In this document: one piece after another, positions 1 to 5,447 of the stretch
Numbering within the stretch: position 1 is the first letter of the stretch
Layout of the letters: each line of letters opens with the position of its first letter
Translations under genes and position numbers: made by a program
NCBI GenBank assembly: GCA_023228445.1
Contig: JALOBD010000142.1
Location: 1-5,455 of the forward strand
Length of the DNA stretch: 5,455 nucleotides
Source: Sphaerochaeta sp.
Lineage (GTDB): Bacteria; Spirochaetota; Spirochaetia; Sphaerochaetales; Sphaerochaetaceae
Direction: 5' to 3'
The notes under the pieces: model-generated
Databases searched by the model: none
Told to the model about the DNA's origin: nothing
What the model saw: only the letters and a program-made list of their open reading frames with translations

Positions 1-73
1 CGCTCGTGGAGTAGCCGGGGATCAAGAGGTACTCGTTGAAGGTTCGTGAAGGGGTATCGATGTAGGTTGCCAT
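1..73 (-). CDS. guaB: IMP dehydrogenase, N-terminal fragment (cut by window edge)
   Basis: Only the first 24 codons are present; the gene continues beyond the left edge. The translation begins MATYIDTPSRTFNEYLLIPG and continues YSTS. From memory, the stretch SRTFNEYLLIPGYS is the characteristic start of IMP dehydrogenases of the clostridial and spirochaetal type, which oxidise IMP to XMP with NAD+ in the cytoplasm, the committed step to GMP. The catalytic cysteine loop and CBS domains are outside the window and cannot be checked. The ATG at 71-73 is preceded by a purine-rich GGAGAGAG stretch that can serve as ribosome binding site. The gene starts 109 bases after the tctA stop, beyond a strong inverted repeat, so it is probably a separate transcription unit with a housekeeping role unrelated to the transporter. 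Confidence 0.78.
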   Translation of the reverse strand, partial: MATYIDTPSRTFNEYLLIPGYSTS

Positions 74-95
74 GATGGTCTCTCTCCGTACCTTC

Positions 96-124
96 ACTAT
101 GCCCAACCTCTCCCATTATTGCAA
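96..124 (-). promoter_or_regulatory. Possible guaB promoter
   Basis: On the minus strand, TTGCAA (119-124) and CATAGT (96-101) are separated by exactly 17 bases, upstream of the guaB start. Each matches the sigma-70 consensus at four of six positions. A start point about seven bases on would give a leader of roughly 15 bases. The spacing is right but the boxes are mediocre, so this is a candidate only. Confidence 0.3.
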
Positions 125-142
125 CGGTCTGTGTGACAGCTG

Positions 143-172
143 TGCGGTCCACCTTAGCCAATGTGGACCGCA
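143..172 (-). terminator. Inverted repeat after tctA (possible operon end)
   Basis: TGCGGTCCAC (143-152) and GTGGACCGCA (163-172) are perfect complements, giving a 10-bp GC-rich stem with a 10-base loop, 10 bases past the tctA stop codon. On the minus strand the stem is followed by CAGCTGTCAC, with no U-tract, so it is not a classical intrinsic terminator. It is well placed to end or protect the 3' end of the transporter transcript, or to separate it from guaB. Stem seen directly; function inferred. Confidence 0.5.
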
Positions 173-182
173 GGTGCCCCAC

Positions 183-1685
183 TTAAGTCTGCTGAGTGCG
201 CTCCTTCCGTTGGTGGAGGAACTCCTTGACGGTGAAAGTGGCAACCGAACCAAAGGCGATGAGTAGGAAGGCAAGACTGATCGGCCGAGTGATGAAGATC
301 AGGTAGCTCCCATCGCTGAGGATCAAGGCACGCCTAAAGTTCATCTCCGCCAAAGGTCCGAGGACGATACCCAAGAGGATGGGCACCATCTGGAACCTCA
401 TCAACCTGAGGTAGTAGGCGAGGATTCCGAAGATGAAGATGTAGTAGACATCGTAGATGTTGTTGTTGGTTGAGTACGCCCCGGCTGCACAGAAGGTGAG
501 GACGATACAGGCGAGTAGCTCGAAGGGGATGCGGGTGATGTGGGCGTAGAACCGGGTGAAGAACTTGCCGAAGACCCAGAGGCTGATGTTGACGATTATG
601 GCACCGAGCATGATGGCGTAGAGAATCGATCCTTGCTCCTTGAAGAGCATGGGACCGGGGACCAGACCGTGGACCATGAAGGCTCCCATCAAGATGGCGG
701 TAGCTCCATCGCCGGGGACCCCAAGGGTGAGCATGGGAATCATCGTCCCCCCACAAGCAGCATTGTTGGCTGACTCGGAGACTGCCACTCCTTCGATCTC
801 TCCCTTTCCGAAGGTCTCGGGGTGAGAGGAGGATTGCTTGACCTGGTTGTAGGCGATGAAGGCGGCCAGTCCACCACCGGTGCCCGGCGTTGCACCGATG
901 ATGATACCGATGATCGTGCCGATGGTAATCGGTTTTCGACAGCGCTTGTACTCCTCCTTGGTAATCTTCATCTTGGTGATGGAGGACCCATCGACCACGG
1001 TACGGTCGGTCTTGGGGTTGTATTTCGCCTTCATCAGAATCTCAGAGATGGCGAAGAGGCCGATCAAGGCGATGATGAGGTCGATTCCCCGTCTCAGCTG
1101 GATGTTGCCAAAGGTAAAGCGCACCGTCCCGCTGATCACATCGAGGCCAATCGTCGAGACGAAGATGCCGATACATGCGCCGATCAGGCCTTTGAAGATA
1201 TTCTCATTGGAGACACCGGCGATGACAGAGAGGCCGAAGACGGCCAGGGAAAGGTACTCAGCCGGACCGAACATCAAGGTCACCTTGGCGATCGGCGGGG
1301 CAAGGAAGAGGAGGACAAAGGCGCCGATCAGGCCACCGATGGTGGAGGCGTACAACGCCATGGAGAGGGCTTTGTACGCCTCTCCCTTCTGGGCCATCGG
1401 ATAGCCGTCAAAGAGGGTGGCCGCGTTGGCGGACGTGCCGGGTGTGTTGATCAAGATCGCGGTGATTGAGCCTCCGTAGGTCCCTCCGACATAGATTGAC
1501 ACTAAGGCGAGGATGGCGACGGTCGGCTCAAGGGTATAGGTGAGGGGGATCATGAGGATGATGCCCAGGTCGGAGGTCAAGCCCGGGATGGCCCCGACGA
1601 TGATTCCAAGGATCATGCCCAAGGGGATGGCCAGCAGCAGTTGCCAGTTGAGCAGGATATTGAGTCCAGATAGTACTAGTTCCAT
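183..1685 (-). CDS. tctA: Tripartite tricarboxylate transporter, large membrane subunit TctA
   Basis: This 500-residue protein is the full family length. TctA is the ion-coupled channel subunit in the inner membrane that moves the solute delivered by the TctC-type binding protein. The sequence is hydrophobic throughout with about a dozen likely membrane segments, and shows the two family signature blocks. The first is GAIPGLT at 31-37 followed by YVGGTYGGSITAILINTPGT at 65-84 and FDGYPMAQKGEAYKAL at 92-107. The second, in the C-terminal half, is GATPGTGGG at 264-272, FGKGEIEGVAVSESANNAA at 292-310, LGVPGDGATA at 321-330 and LVPGPMLF at 341-348. The repetition of PG-containing loops in both halves fits the inverted-repeat fold of the family. 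AGGAA lies six bases before the ATG. tctB ends 43 bases upstream, so the two are co-transcribed. The charged tail KERTQQT is typical. Nothing looks broken. Substrate cannot be told from this subunit. Confidence 0.96.
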   Translation of the reverse strand: MELVLSGLNILLNWQLLLAIPLGMILGIIVGAIPGLTSDLGIILMIPLTYTLEPTVAILALVSIYVGGTYGGSITAILINTPGTSANAATLFDGYPMAQKGEAYKALSMALYASTIGGLIGAFVLLFLAPPIAKVTLMFGPAEYLSLAVFGLSVIAGVSNENIFKGLIGACIGIFVSTIGLDVISGTVRFTFGNIQLRRGIDLIIALIGLFAISEILMKAKYNPKTDRTVVDGSSITKMKITKEEYKRCRKPITIGTIIGIIIGATPGTGGGLAAFIAYNQVKQSSSHPETFGKGEIEGVAVSESANNAACGGTMIPMLTLGVPGDGATAILMGAFMVHGLVPGPMLFKEQGSILYAIMLGAIIVNISLWVFGKFFTRFYAHITRIPFELLACIVLTFCAAGAYSTNNNIYDVYYIFIFGILAYYLRLMRFQMVPILLGIVLGPLAEMNFRRALILSDGSYLIFITRPISLAFLLIAFGSVATFTVKEFLHQRKERTQQT

Positions 1686-1723
1686 AAGATGTTCCTCGCG
1701 GTACGGTTAGGTAAAGATGACTG

Positions 1724-1739
1724 CCCTGCTACGGCAGGG
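1724..1739 (-). other. Small inverted repeat over the tctB stop codon
   Basis: CCCTGC (1724-1729) and GCAGGG (1734-1739) form a perfect 6-bp stem around a four-base loop, spanning the TAG stop of tctB. The 43-base tctB-tctA gap contains no other structure I can see. It may slow decay or modulate tctA translation; a stem this short could also be chance. Confidence 0.3.
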
Positions 1740-2193
1740 AGATGTTCAGGACAAAGGTGAAGACCAAATAGACACCAGCGCTGACCGACAAGGCGATGGC
1801 ATAGTATGACTTCTTTCGTGCCCCGTAATAGATGAGGATGGCGAAGATCAGGTAGATGCTAGAAACGATGAATCCCAGGTATCGGAAGACCATTGTGTAG
1901 ATAATGAGGATGCCGATGTAGATGAGGGCCCTGATCGTATCCTTGAACCCACGGCTCTCCTTGAACGCTTGGTCAAAGACGATCACTTTTTTGGGAATGA
2001 GGAATACTCCCTGCAAGAAGAGGATGAAGGAGAAGAGGGAGAGGCCGCCCAATGCAATCCGGGGGACGGTCTGTGCGTTGACCATCGTCTGTTCCAGCGT
2101 CTTGATTTCGATGGGGATCCGGGCAAAGAGAATTCCCGATGCAATGGTTAAGAGCACTCCTATCACCATCTCGGAGTTATATTTGATTTTCAT
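1729..2193 (-). CDS. tctB: Tripartite tricarboxylate transporter, small membrane subunit TctB
   Basis: The protein is 154 residues from the chosen start, close to the usual 140-170 for TctB, the poorly conserved four-helix partner of TctA in the inner membrane. From MKIKYNSEMVIG onward, hydrophobic segments lie at about 9-25, 43-65, 87-107 (ALIYIGILIIYTMVF), 108-126 and 130-150; the third and fourth are nearly continuous, so four to five spans can be argued. The frame also opens 15 codons earlier at an MM pair (2238), but those residues (HHRPSLEHA) are polar and unlike the family, and that start lies inside the stem after tctC, so I prefer the ATG at 2193 with GGAG six bases upstream. Identity rests mostly on size, hydrophobicity and position between tctC and tctA, since TctB sequences are diverse. 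Exact role is unproven in the family; it is required for transport. Confidence 0.9.
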   Translation of the reverse strand: MKIKYNSEMVIGVLLTIASGILFARIPIEIKTLEQTMVNAQTVPRIALGGLSLFSFILFLQGVFLIPKKVIVFDQAFKESRGFKDTIRALIYIGILIIYTMVFRYLGFIVSSIYLIFAILIYYGARKKSYYAIALSVSAGVYLVFTFVLNISLP

Positions 2194-2199
2194 GGCATG

Positions 2200-2203
2200 C
2201 TCC
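2200..2203 (-). promoter_or_regulatory. Ribosome binding site that fixes the tctB start
   Basis: GGAG on the minus strand lies six bases before the ATG at 2191-2193. It favours this internal start over the upstream tandem ATG at 2238, which sits in the arm of the 2213-2240 stem and has only a weak AAGG before it. Confidence 0.7.
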
Positions 2204-2212
2204 AATGAGGGC

Positions 2213-2240
2213 CGGTGATGGTAGGCTTGTACCATCACCG
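2213..2240 (-). other. Strong inverted repeat between tctC and tctB
   Basis: CGGTGATGGTA (2213-2223) and TACCATCACCG (2230-2240) are perfect complements: an 11-bp stem with a six-base loop, 10 bases after the tctC stop and 19 bases before the tctB start. There is no U-tract. Stem-loops in this position in binding-protein operons (for example the repeats after malE) protect the upstream message from 3' exonucleases and give more binding protein than membrane subunits. That role here is inference from position and strength of the repeat. Confidence 0.7.
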
Positions 2241-2250
2241 TGCCTTCGTC

Positions 2251-3222
2251 TTATTTGAGGAGGTCGATGTACTCTTCCATCGCAGTGGTCTGGAGCGTGA
2301 TCTCGTTGAGGATCTCGACTTCAGTGGCAGGCCATGCCTCCATACCAAGGCTTGCCATATACTCGATGAAGGTGGGATCGGCGTAGACATCCTGGATGTA
2401 CTTCGTCAGGATTGCCTTCTTCTCTGCATCCACACTGCTCTTCACGGCAAAGTAGTCCATGCCGACGAACTCGGCAGCGATGCCCTGCTCTTTGAAGGAG
2501 GGGATGCGCCCGATGCCTTCGACGGTGATGCCTTCGGGAATGAAGGTACCCAAGCAAGCAAACTCACCGCTCTTGACATACTCACGGTAGACCGGTGGGG
2601 AGCCAATGGCGATATCCACGTGTCCACCGAGCAGTGCGTTGATCGCGTCCTGCCCGCCCTCGTAAGGGACGGCCTGGGCACTGATGCCCAACTTCTTGAA
2701 GAGCACCGAAATCATCGTGTAACTATCGTTGCCTGGTCCGCCCGTGGTGGCATACTTGATGTTCTTGCCGCCCTTGCCCAGTGCGATCAACTCCTCGAGG
2801 GTATGGATCTTGCTGAACTTGGGGTTGGAGAGAATGACAAACTCAACCACGCGCATCCCGATGAGTGGGGTGATGTCCGCGATGGTGTAGTTCACATCGA
2901 TGAACTCAGGGGTCAAGGAGAAGAGTGGACCGTTGGAGACGACCATGGTGTACCCGTCATCCTTTGCTTGAAGCAGAGCATCCATGGCAATGGTGCCCGC
3001 CCCGCCGATCTTGTTCTCCACGATGACCGGCACGCCGAGGTACTTCTCCCCATAGGAAGCGACCTTGCGTGCAATGGTGTCCGGCCCACCGCCTAAGCCC
3101 CACGGCATGATGATGGTCACCTTCTTTGTCGGGAATGCCGCCTGTTCGCTGCTTCCCTTGGCGACGACCGTCGTGAGCGCCAGGGTAATGATTACCGTGG
3201 CCAATAGAAATTTCTTCAACAT
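2251..3222 (-). CDS. tctC: Tripartite tricarboxylate transporter substrate-binding protein TctC (Bug family)
   Basis: This 323-residue exported protein has the usual length and layout of TctC/Bug periplasmic binding proteins, which capture small carboxylates or related solutes for TctA/TctB. Residues 1-21 (MLKK, hydrophobic core, VVA) form a signal peptide with likely cleavage before KGSSEQ. There is no lipobox cysteine, so it is expected to be soluble. Family blocks are visible: KKVTIIMPWGLGGGPDTIAR at 33-52 (ligand loop GGG-x-D), VIVENKIGGAGTIAM at 66-80, DDGYTM at 88-93, YATTGGPGNDSY at 157-168, QDAINALLGGHVDIAIGSP at 191-209, and the C-terminal VDAEKKAILTKYIQDVYADP. The strong AAAGGAG lies six bases before the ATG, the best ribosome binding site in the cluster, in keeping with high demand for a binding protein. 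It follows the hydrolase stop by 19 bases and precedes tctB. Bug proteins bind many acids, so the ligand cannot be named. Confidence 0.95.
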   Translation of the reverse strand: MLKKFLLATVIITLALTTVVAKGSSEQAAFPTKKVTIIMPWGLGGGPDTIARKVASYGEKYLGVPVIVENKIGGAGTIAMDALLQAKDDGYTMVVSNGPLFSLTPEFIDVNYTIADITPLIGMRVVEFVILSNPKFSKIHTLEELIALGKGGKNIKYATTGGPGNDSYTMISVLFKKLGISAQAVPYEGGQDAINALLGGHVDIAIGSPPVYREYVKSGEFACLGTFIPEGITVEGIGRIPSFKEQGIAAEFVGMDYFAVKSSVDAEKKAILTKYIQDVYADPTFIEYMASLGMEAWPATEVEILNEITLQTTAMEEYIDLLK

Positions 3223-3237
3223 TTTGTTCTCCTTTTT

Positions 3238-3253
3238 GTAATCAGACGATTAC
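3238..3253 (-). other. Small inverted repeat over the hydrolase stop codon
   Basis: GTAATC (3238-3243) and GATTAC (3248-3253) form a perfect 6-bp stem with a four-base loop that covers the TGA of the metallo-hydrolase and ends next to the AAAGGAG ribosome binding site of tctC. It could influence tctC translation, but a stem of this size may be chance. Confidence 0.3.
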
Positions 3254-4204
3254 GTTCATAGTTTCATCTTGGATTAAAAATCCAAGCGCATGCACATTGG
3301 TGCGCTCCTCGGTGAAGAACGGTTCATACCGCACCTCATCGGTGAAGAGCAGTTTCAATTCTGCTTTGGTGGCGAGCAGCCGTTCATACACAAAGGGGTG
3401 AGAGCTGGCGTTACGTCGGTCGCTTGAGGAGCAGGTGACAATCCAATCAACGCCCAGGTGGGCGAGTAGTGTATCGTCCAAGGCATCAGTTTGGCCGTGA
3501 TGGGGCAATTTGAGAACGTTCCCATTTTGGACAAAAGAGAAAGTTTCCTTCTGCCAGTTTGCCGGGCAATTGTCAGATGCGAGGAGGAAGGAGTAGCCTT
3601 GGCTCTCGAGAGCAAGGACGAGGCTGTGGTCATTGGAGGTGGCATCGAGGTGACGGACCGCCTTACGCTGCATCTCGTATTCGGTGAGCGTCGCAAGTGT
3701 CTGGAGCGCGTTCGTATACTCATCTGCCTGAGCGTGCCTCGGTTCGAGCACGTTGATCGTCATCCCGTCAAAGGGGTTGATGGTCCCCACCTCCAGGATG
3801 TTGGTGCACGGAATATCATTGGTCACTGCATAGGAGAGGATCGCCTTGTAGGCGTTGTACGCCTTTGCATAGGCGCGAAGGTTGAAGGGCAACGAGGAGG
3901 GGAGGTGGATGTCGGGGGCGTCGGCGATGGGAAGAACGTACGGGAGGTAGAAGCGCCCGATCTCCACTTCGTCCAGAATCGCCTCGATGCCACAGACGTG
4001 ATCCTCATGGATGTGGGTGATGATGGCAAATTCGAGAGTTTTCACCCCTCGCATCCGCAGGTAATCAGAGAGGGAGCGTCGGTTGCCGACAAACTCTTCG
4101 GCTAGGCTACTGCCGCCATCGATGATGCCGTATCGCCCATCTTGTCCAATGAGGATGGCGTCTCCATATCCGACGTTGACAAACGTCACTTCAGTGGTGC
4201 CCAT
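3242..4204 (-). CDS. ComEC-like metallo-beta-lactamase-fold hydrolase, stand-alone
   Basis: This 320-residue protein has no signal peptide or membrane segment and is probably cytoplasmic. It shows the metallo-beta-lactamase fold in the form found at the C-terminus of ComEC: VTFVNVGYGDAILI at 7-20, IIDGG at 27-31, the metal site THIHEDH at 63-69 (H64, H66, D68, H69), NDHSLVLAL at 191-199, FLLASD at 206-211 with a likely metal-ligand aspartate, and VLKLPHHG at 230-237. The full ligand set appears intact, so an active, probably zinc- or manganese-dependent hydrolase is expected. ComEC relatives act on nucleic acids or phosphodiesters, but other members of the fold cleave lactones and thioesters; the substrate is unknown. 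The region 83-180 is a long insertion without recognisable motifs. The start ATG overlaps the end of lacI by 14 bases, with GAGGG as ribosome binding site, which implies translational coupling. A 16-base copy of the lacI operator lies in codons 226-232. Its place in a transporter operon is unusual. Confidence 0.85.
   Translation of the reverse strand: MGTTEVTFVNVGYGDAILIGQDGRYGIIDGGSSLAEEFVGNRRSLSDYLRMRGVKTLEFAIITHIHEDHVCGIEAILDEVEIGRFYLPYVLPIADAPDIHLPSSLPFNLRAYAKAYNAYKAILSYAVTNDIPCTNILEVGTINPFDGMTINVLEPRHAQADEYTNALQTLATLTEYEMQRKAVRHLDATSNDHSLVLALESQGYSFLLASDNCPANWQKETFSFVQNGNVLKLPHHGQTDALDDTLLAHLGVDWIVTCSSSDRRNASSHPFVYERLLATKAELKLLFTDEVRYEPFFTEERTNVHALGFLIQDETMNVIV
3268..3286 (-). other. Inverted repeat inside the 3' end of the hydrolase gene
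   Basis: CTTGGATT (3268-3275) and AATCCAAG (3279-3286) are perfect complements around a three-base AAA centre, 45 bases before the tctC ATG. As RNA it gives an 8-bp hairpin; as DNA, a compact dyad. It could protect the 5' end of a processed tctC message. No T-run follows it and no good promoter accompanies it. Confidence 0.35.
3511..3526. promoter_or_regulatory. Probable auxiliary operator inside the hydrolase gene
   Basis: TGAGAACGTTCCCATT here is identical over 16 bases and in the same orientation to the core of the operator upstream of lacI (5218-5233). The central 14 bases form a dyad with a single mismatched pair around CG, the LacI-family pattern. The bases lie in codons for QNGNVLK. 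Part of this peptide is conserved in the family, but synonymous choices make the DNA match complete. Binding is inferred. Confidence 0.6.
4172..4187 (-). other. Small inverted repeat just after the lacI stop
   Basis: GACGTT (4172-4177) and AACGTC (4182-4187) form a perfect 6-bp stem with a four-base loop, three bases past the lacI TGA and inside the first codons of the hydrolase gene. It may affect coupling between the two genes. The stem is short and lies in coding sequence, so chance is possible. Confidence 0.25.
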
Positions 4205-5198
4205 AGGTGGTCCCTCTCAGTATCAGCGTCGTTGGACACTCAATGATTTCTTTTTTTCTCTCACCACCTTGGAGGATATCGATGAGCTTGTTCGCGGCGA
4301 GCTTGCCCATCTCCTCCTTGTCGATGCGTACGGTGGTCAGTTCCGGCTCGATGATCGCACTGAGGTTGGAATCATCATACCCGATGATGGACAACTCTTC
4401 CGGGATGGAGAGACCCATCTGCAAGGCCACCTTCACCACGCCGATGGCGATGGTGTCATTGGTGGCGAAGATCGCCCGAGGTCGCTCATCAAGGCTGAGC
4501 AGCTGTCGGGCACATTGCTTGGCCTCCTCCATGGTCGGTTCGATCGTTGTGATGAACGCATCCTTTGTCTCGATGTCATGGCGCATGAGAACATCGATGT
4601 AGCCACGGAATCGTTCCTTGTAGACGTAGGGGGAGAAGTGGCCATTGATGATGGCAATCTCTTCGATGCCCTGTTCGACCAAGTGCTCGATGGCCTTGAC
4701 TGCACCGCCGTAGTGGTCGATGGTGATGCAGACGAGCTCGTCCATGTCAAAGACGTTGTTCAAGAGGACTACATCGATGTTCTGTGCCCTGAATTCATCG
4801 ATAACCCTCGGCTCGGTCTTGCCGCAGATGATGACCCCATCCATCTGTTTTTTAACATAGACTTGACCGGTGGGGAGTTGGATCTCCTCCTCGTTAGCGA
4901 TGAAGACCGAGTAGCCGCGCTGGCGGCAGGTCTGCAATACCCCCTCGAAGATTGGAGAGTAGAAGGGGTTGAGGACCACTGGATACTGTTGGTCGTTGAC
5001 GATGAATCCCAGGTTGTTGGTCTGTTTGCGTACCATAGCTCGGGCAATCGCATTCGGAGTATAGTTGAGTTGTCGCGCGGTATCATAGATGATACGACGG
5101 GCCTTTTCAGAGACCATCTCAGGGGACGCGAAGGCACGGGAAATGGTGGTCTTGGAGTATCCACACTCCCTTGCTACATCGAAGATTGTCGAGCTCAT
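4191..5198 (-). CDS. LacI-family transcriptional regulator, probable autorepressor of the operon
   Basis: The 335-residue protein is a full-length LacI/GalR regulator. Residues 4-23 (TIFDVARECGYSKTTISRAF) are the helix-turn-helix, with SKTTISR as recognition helix. YTPNAIARAMVRK at 46-58 is the hinge helix that inserts into the minor groove at the central CG of the operator, here with Met55 where most relatives have leucine. Residues from about 62 form the sugar-binding-protein-like effector domain, with the conserved PRAIFATNDTIAIGV at 240-254, LSIIGYDDSNLSAIIEPELT at 269-288 and TLILRGT near the end. The ATG at 5196-5198 places the helix-turn-helix at the exact N-terminus and follows AAAGGAA. 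The promoter and an operator-like dyad lie directly upstream, so autoregulation is likely. Although many LacI proteins sense sugars, the operon suggests the transported acid or a product of it. The stop overlaps the next gene. Confidence 0.95.
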   Translation of the reverse strand: MSSTIFDVARECGYSKTTISRAFASPEMVSEKARRIIYDTARQLNYTPNAIARAMVRKQTNNLGFIVNDQQYPVVLNPFYSPIFEGVLQTCRQRGYSVFIANEEEIQLPTGQVYVKKQMDGVIICGKTEPRVIDEFRAQNIDVVLLNNVFDMDELVCITIDHYGGAVKAIEHLVEQGIEEIAIINGHFSPYVYKERFRGYIDVLMRHDIETKDAFITTIEPTMEEAKQCARQLLSLDERPRAIFATNDTIAIGVVKVALQMGLSIPEELSIIGYDDSNLSAIIEPELTTVRIDKEEMGKLAANKLIDILQGGERKKEIIECPTTLILRGTTYGHH

Positions 5199-5215
5199 CG
5201 GTTGGATTCCTTTAT

Positions 5216-5233
5216 AATGAGAACGTTCCCATT
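5216..5233. promoter_or_regulatory. Probable primary LacI-family operator
   Basis: AATGAGAACGTTCCCATT is an 18-bp inverted repeat with one mismatched pair and a central CG, the form bound by LacI-family dimers. Its centre lies about 12 bases past the predicted start point of the lacI promoter, close to the place of the main operator in the lac operon, so a bound repressor would block initiation or early elongation. A 16-base copy lies at 3511-3526. Confidence 0.8.
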
Positions 5234-5242
5234 CCTATATTT

Positions 5243-5282
5243 AGCCTACCATGACTCCACGCAGCTGTCAAATAATATTTTC
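5243..5282 (-). promoter_or_regulatory. Promoter of the lacI-hydrolase-tctCBA operon
   Basis: On the minus strand, a perfect TTGACA (5266-5271) is followed after 17 bases by TAGGCT (5243-5248). The -10 box matches only three of six positions but is preceded by TGG, making an extended -10. An A/T-rich run (5272-5282) lies directly upstream of the -35 and could act as an UP element. Transcription would start near 5236 and run through all five genes, since no internal gap is larger than about 60 bases and no strong internal promoter is seen. Confidence 0.72.
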
Positions 5283-5337
5283 CGGCAAGAATCGGACCCT
5301 ATGTCATGCGGAGGTACTGGCCTCTGATACCTGCCCA

Positions 5338-5366
5338 TTGACAAGGGTGGCAAAGGAGCATACGGT
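5338..5366 (+). promoter_or_regulatory. Possible divergent promoter towards the right edge
   Basis: On the plus strand, a perfect TTGACA (5338-5343) is followed after 17 bases by TACGGT (5361-5366), which matches the -10 consensus at three of six positions. A start near 5373 would point out of the window. The spacing and its mirror-like arrangement with the lacI promoter support it; the -10 is weak. Confidence 0.4.
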
Positions 5367-5369
5367 AAT

Positions 5370-5390
5370 CTTGTTTAGCTGCTAAATAAG
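5370..5390. promoter_or_regulatory. Dyad, possible operator for a divergent gene
   Basis: Two 10-base arms, CTTGTTTAGC and GCTAAATAAG, flank a single central T. Nine of ten pairs are complementary, and the tenth would be G-U in RNA. It overlaps the predicted start point of the plus-strand promoter candidate. It is unlike the lacI operator in sequence and has an odd rather than even centre, so a different regulator would be expected. Confidence 0.4.
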
Positions 5391-5447
5391 ATGTCGCGGT
5401 CAGATTGGCCGGCACGTATCAAGGCAGTGGTGGAGAAGGAGAGGGCG

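Noticed and set aside
74..182. Guanine or purine riboswitch before guaB
   Set aside because: The 109-base gap holds a simple 10-bp stem and a promoter candidate, but no three-way junction or purine-aptamer core sequence that I can recognise.
822..1469. Plus-strand open frames opposite tctA
   Set aside because: These mirror the highly conserved membrane protein on the other strand, have no ribosome binding site I can support, and their translations look like reverse-strand shadows.
2215..3096. Long open frame on the plus strand opposite tctC (293 codons)
   Set aside because: It is antisense to a clear TctC with signal peptide and family blocks, and it starts inside the 2213-2240 stem. The translation is rich in D, G, H and V with no recognisable domain.
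3248..3285. Possible internal promoter before tctC (TTGGAT ... TATGAA)
   Set aside because: The spacing is 19 bases, both boxes are imperfect, and the -35 falls in the arm of an inverted repeat. Read-through from the lacI promoter explains tctC expression well enough.
3314..3327. Operator-like GAACGGTTC in the 3' part of the hydrolase gene
   Set aside because: It resembles the operator core but has an odd centre, lacks the central CG symmetry and matches only a few bases of the flanks. Chance in coding sequence is the simpler explanation.
4083..5327. Long open frame on the plus strand opposite lacI (414 codons)
   Set aside because: It lies antisense to a clear full-length LacI-family gene and its translation is an acidic, low-quality sequence without family motifs. 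It also crosses the lacI promoter and operator. It is a by-product of codon bias.
5352..5358. AAAGGAG on the plus strand as a ribosome binding site
   Set aside because: No usable start codon at proper distance opens a frame: the TTG at 5371 meets a stop after three further codons. It also sits between the -35 and -10 of the promoter candidate.
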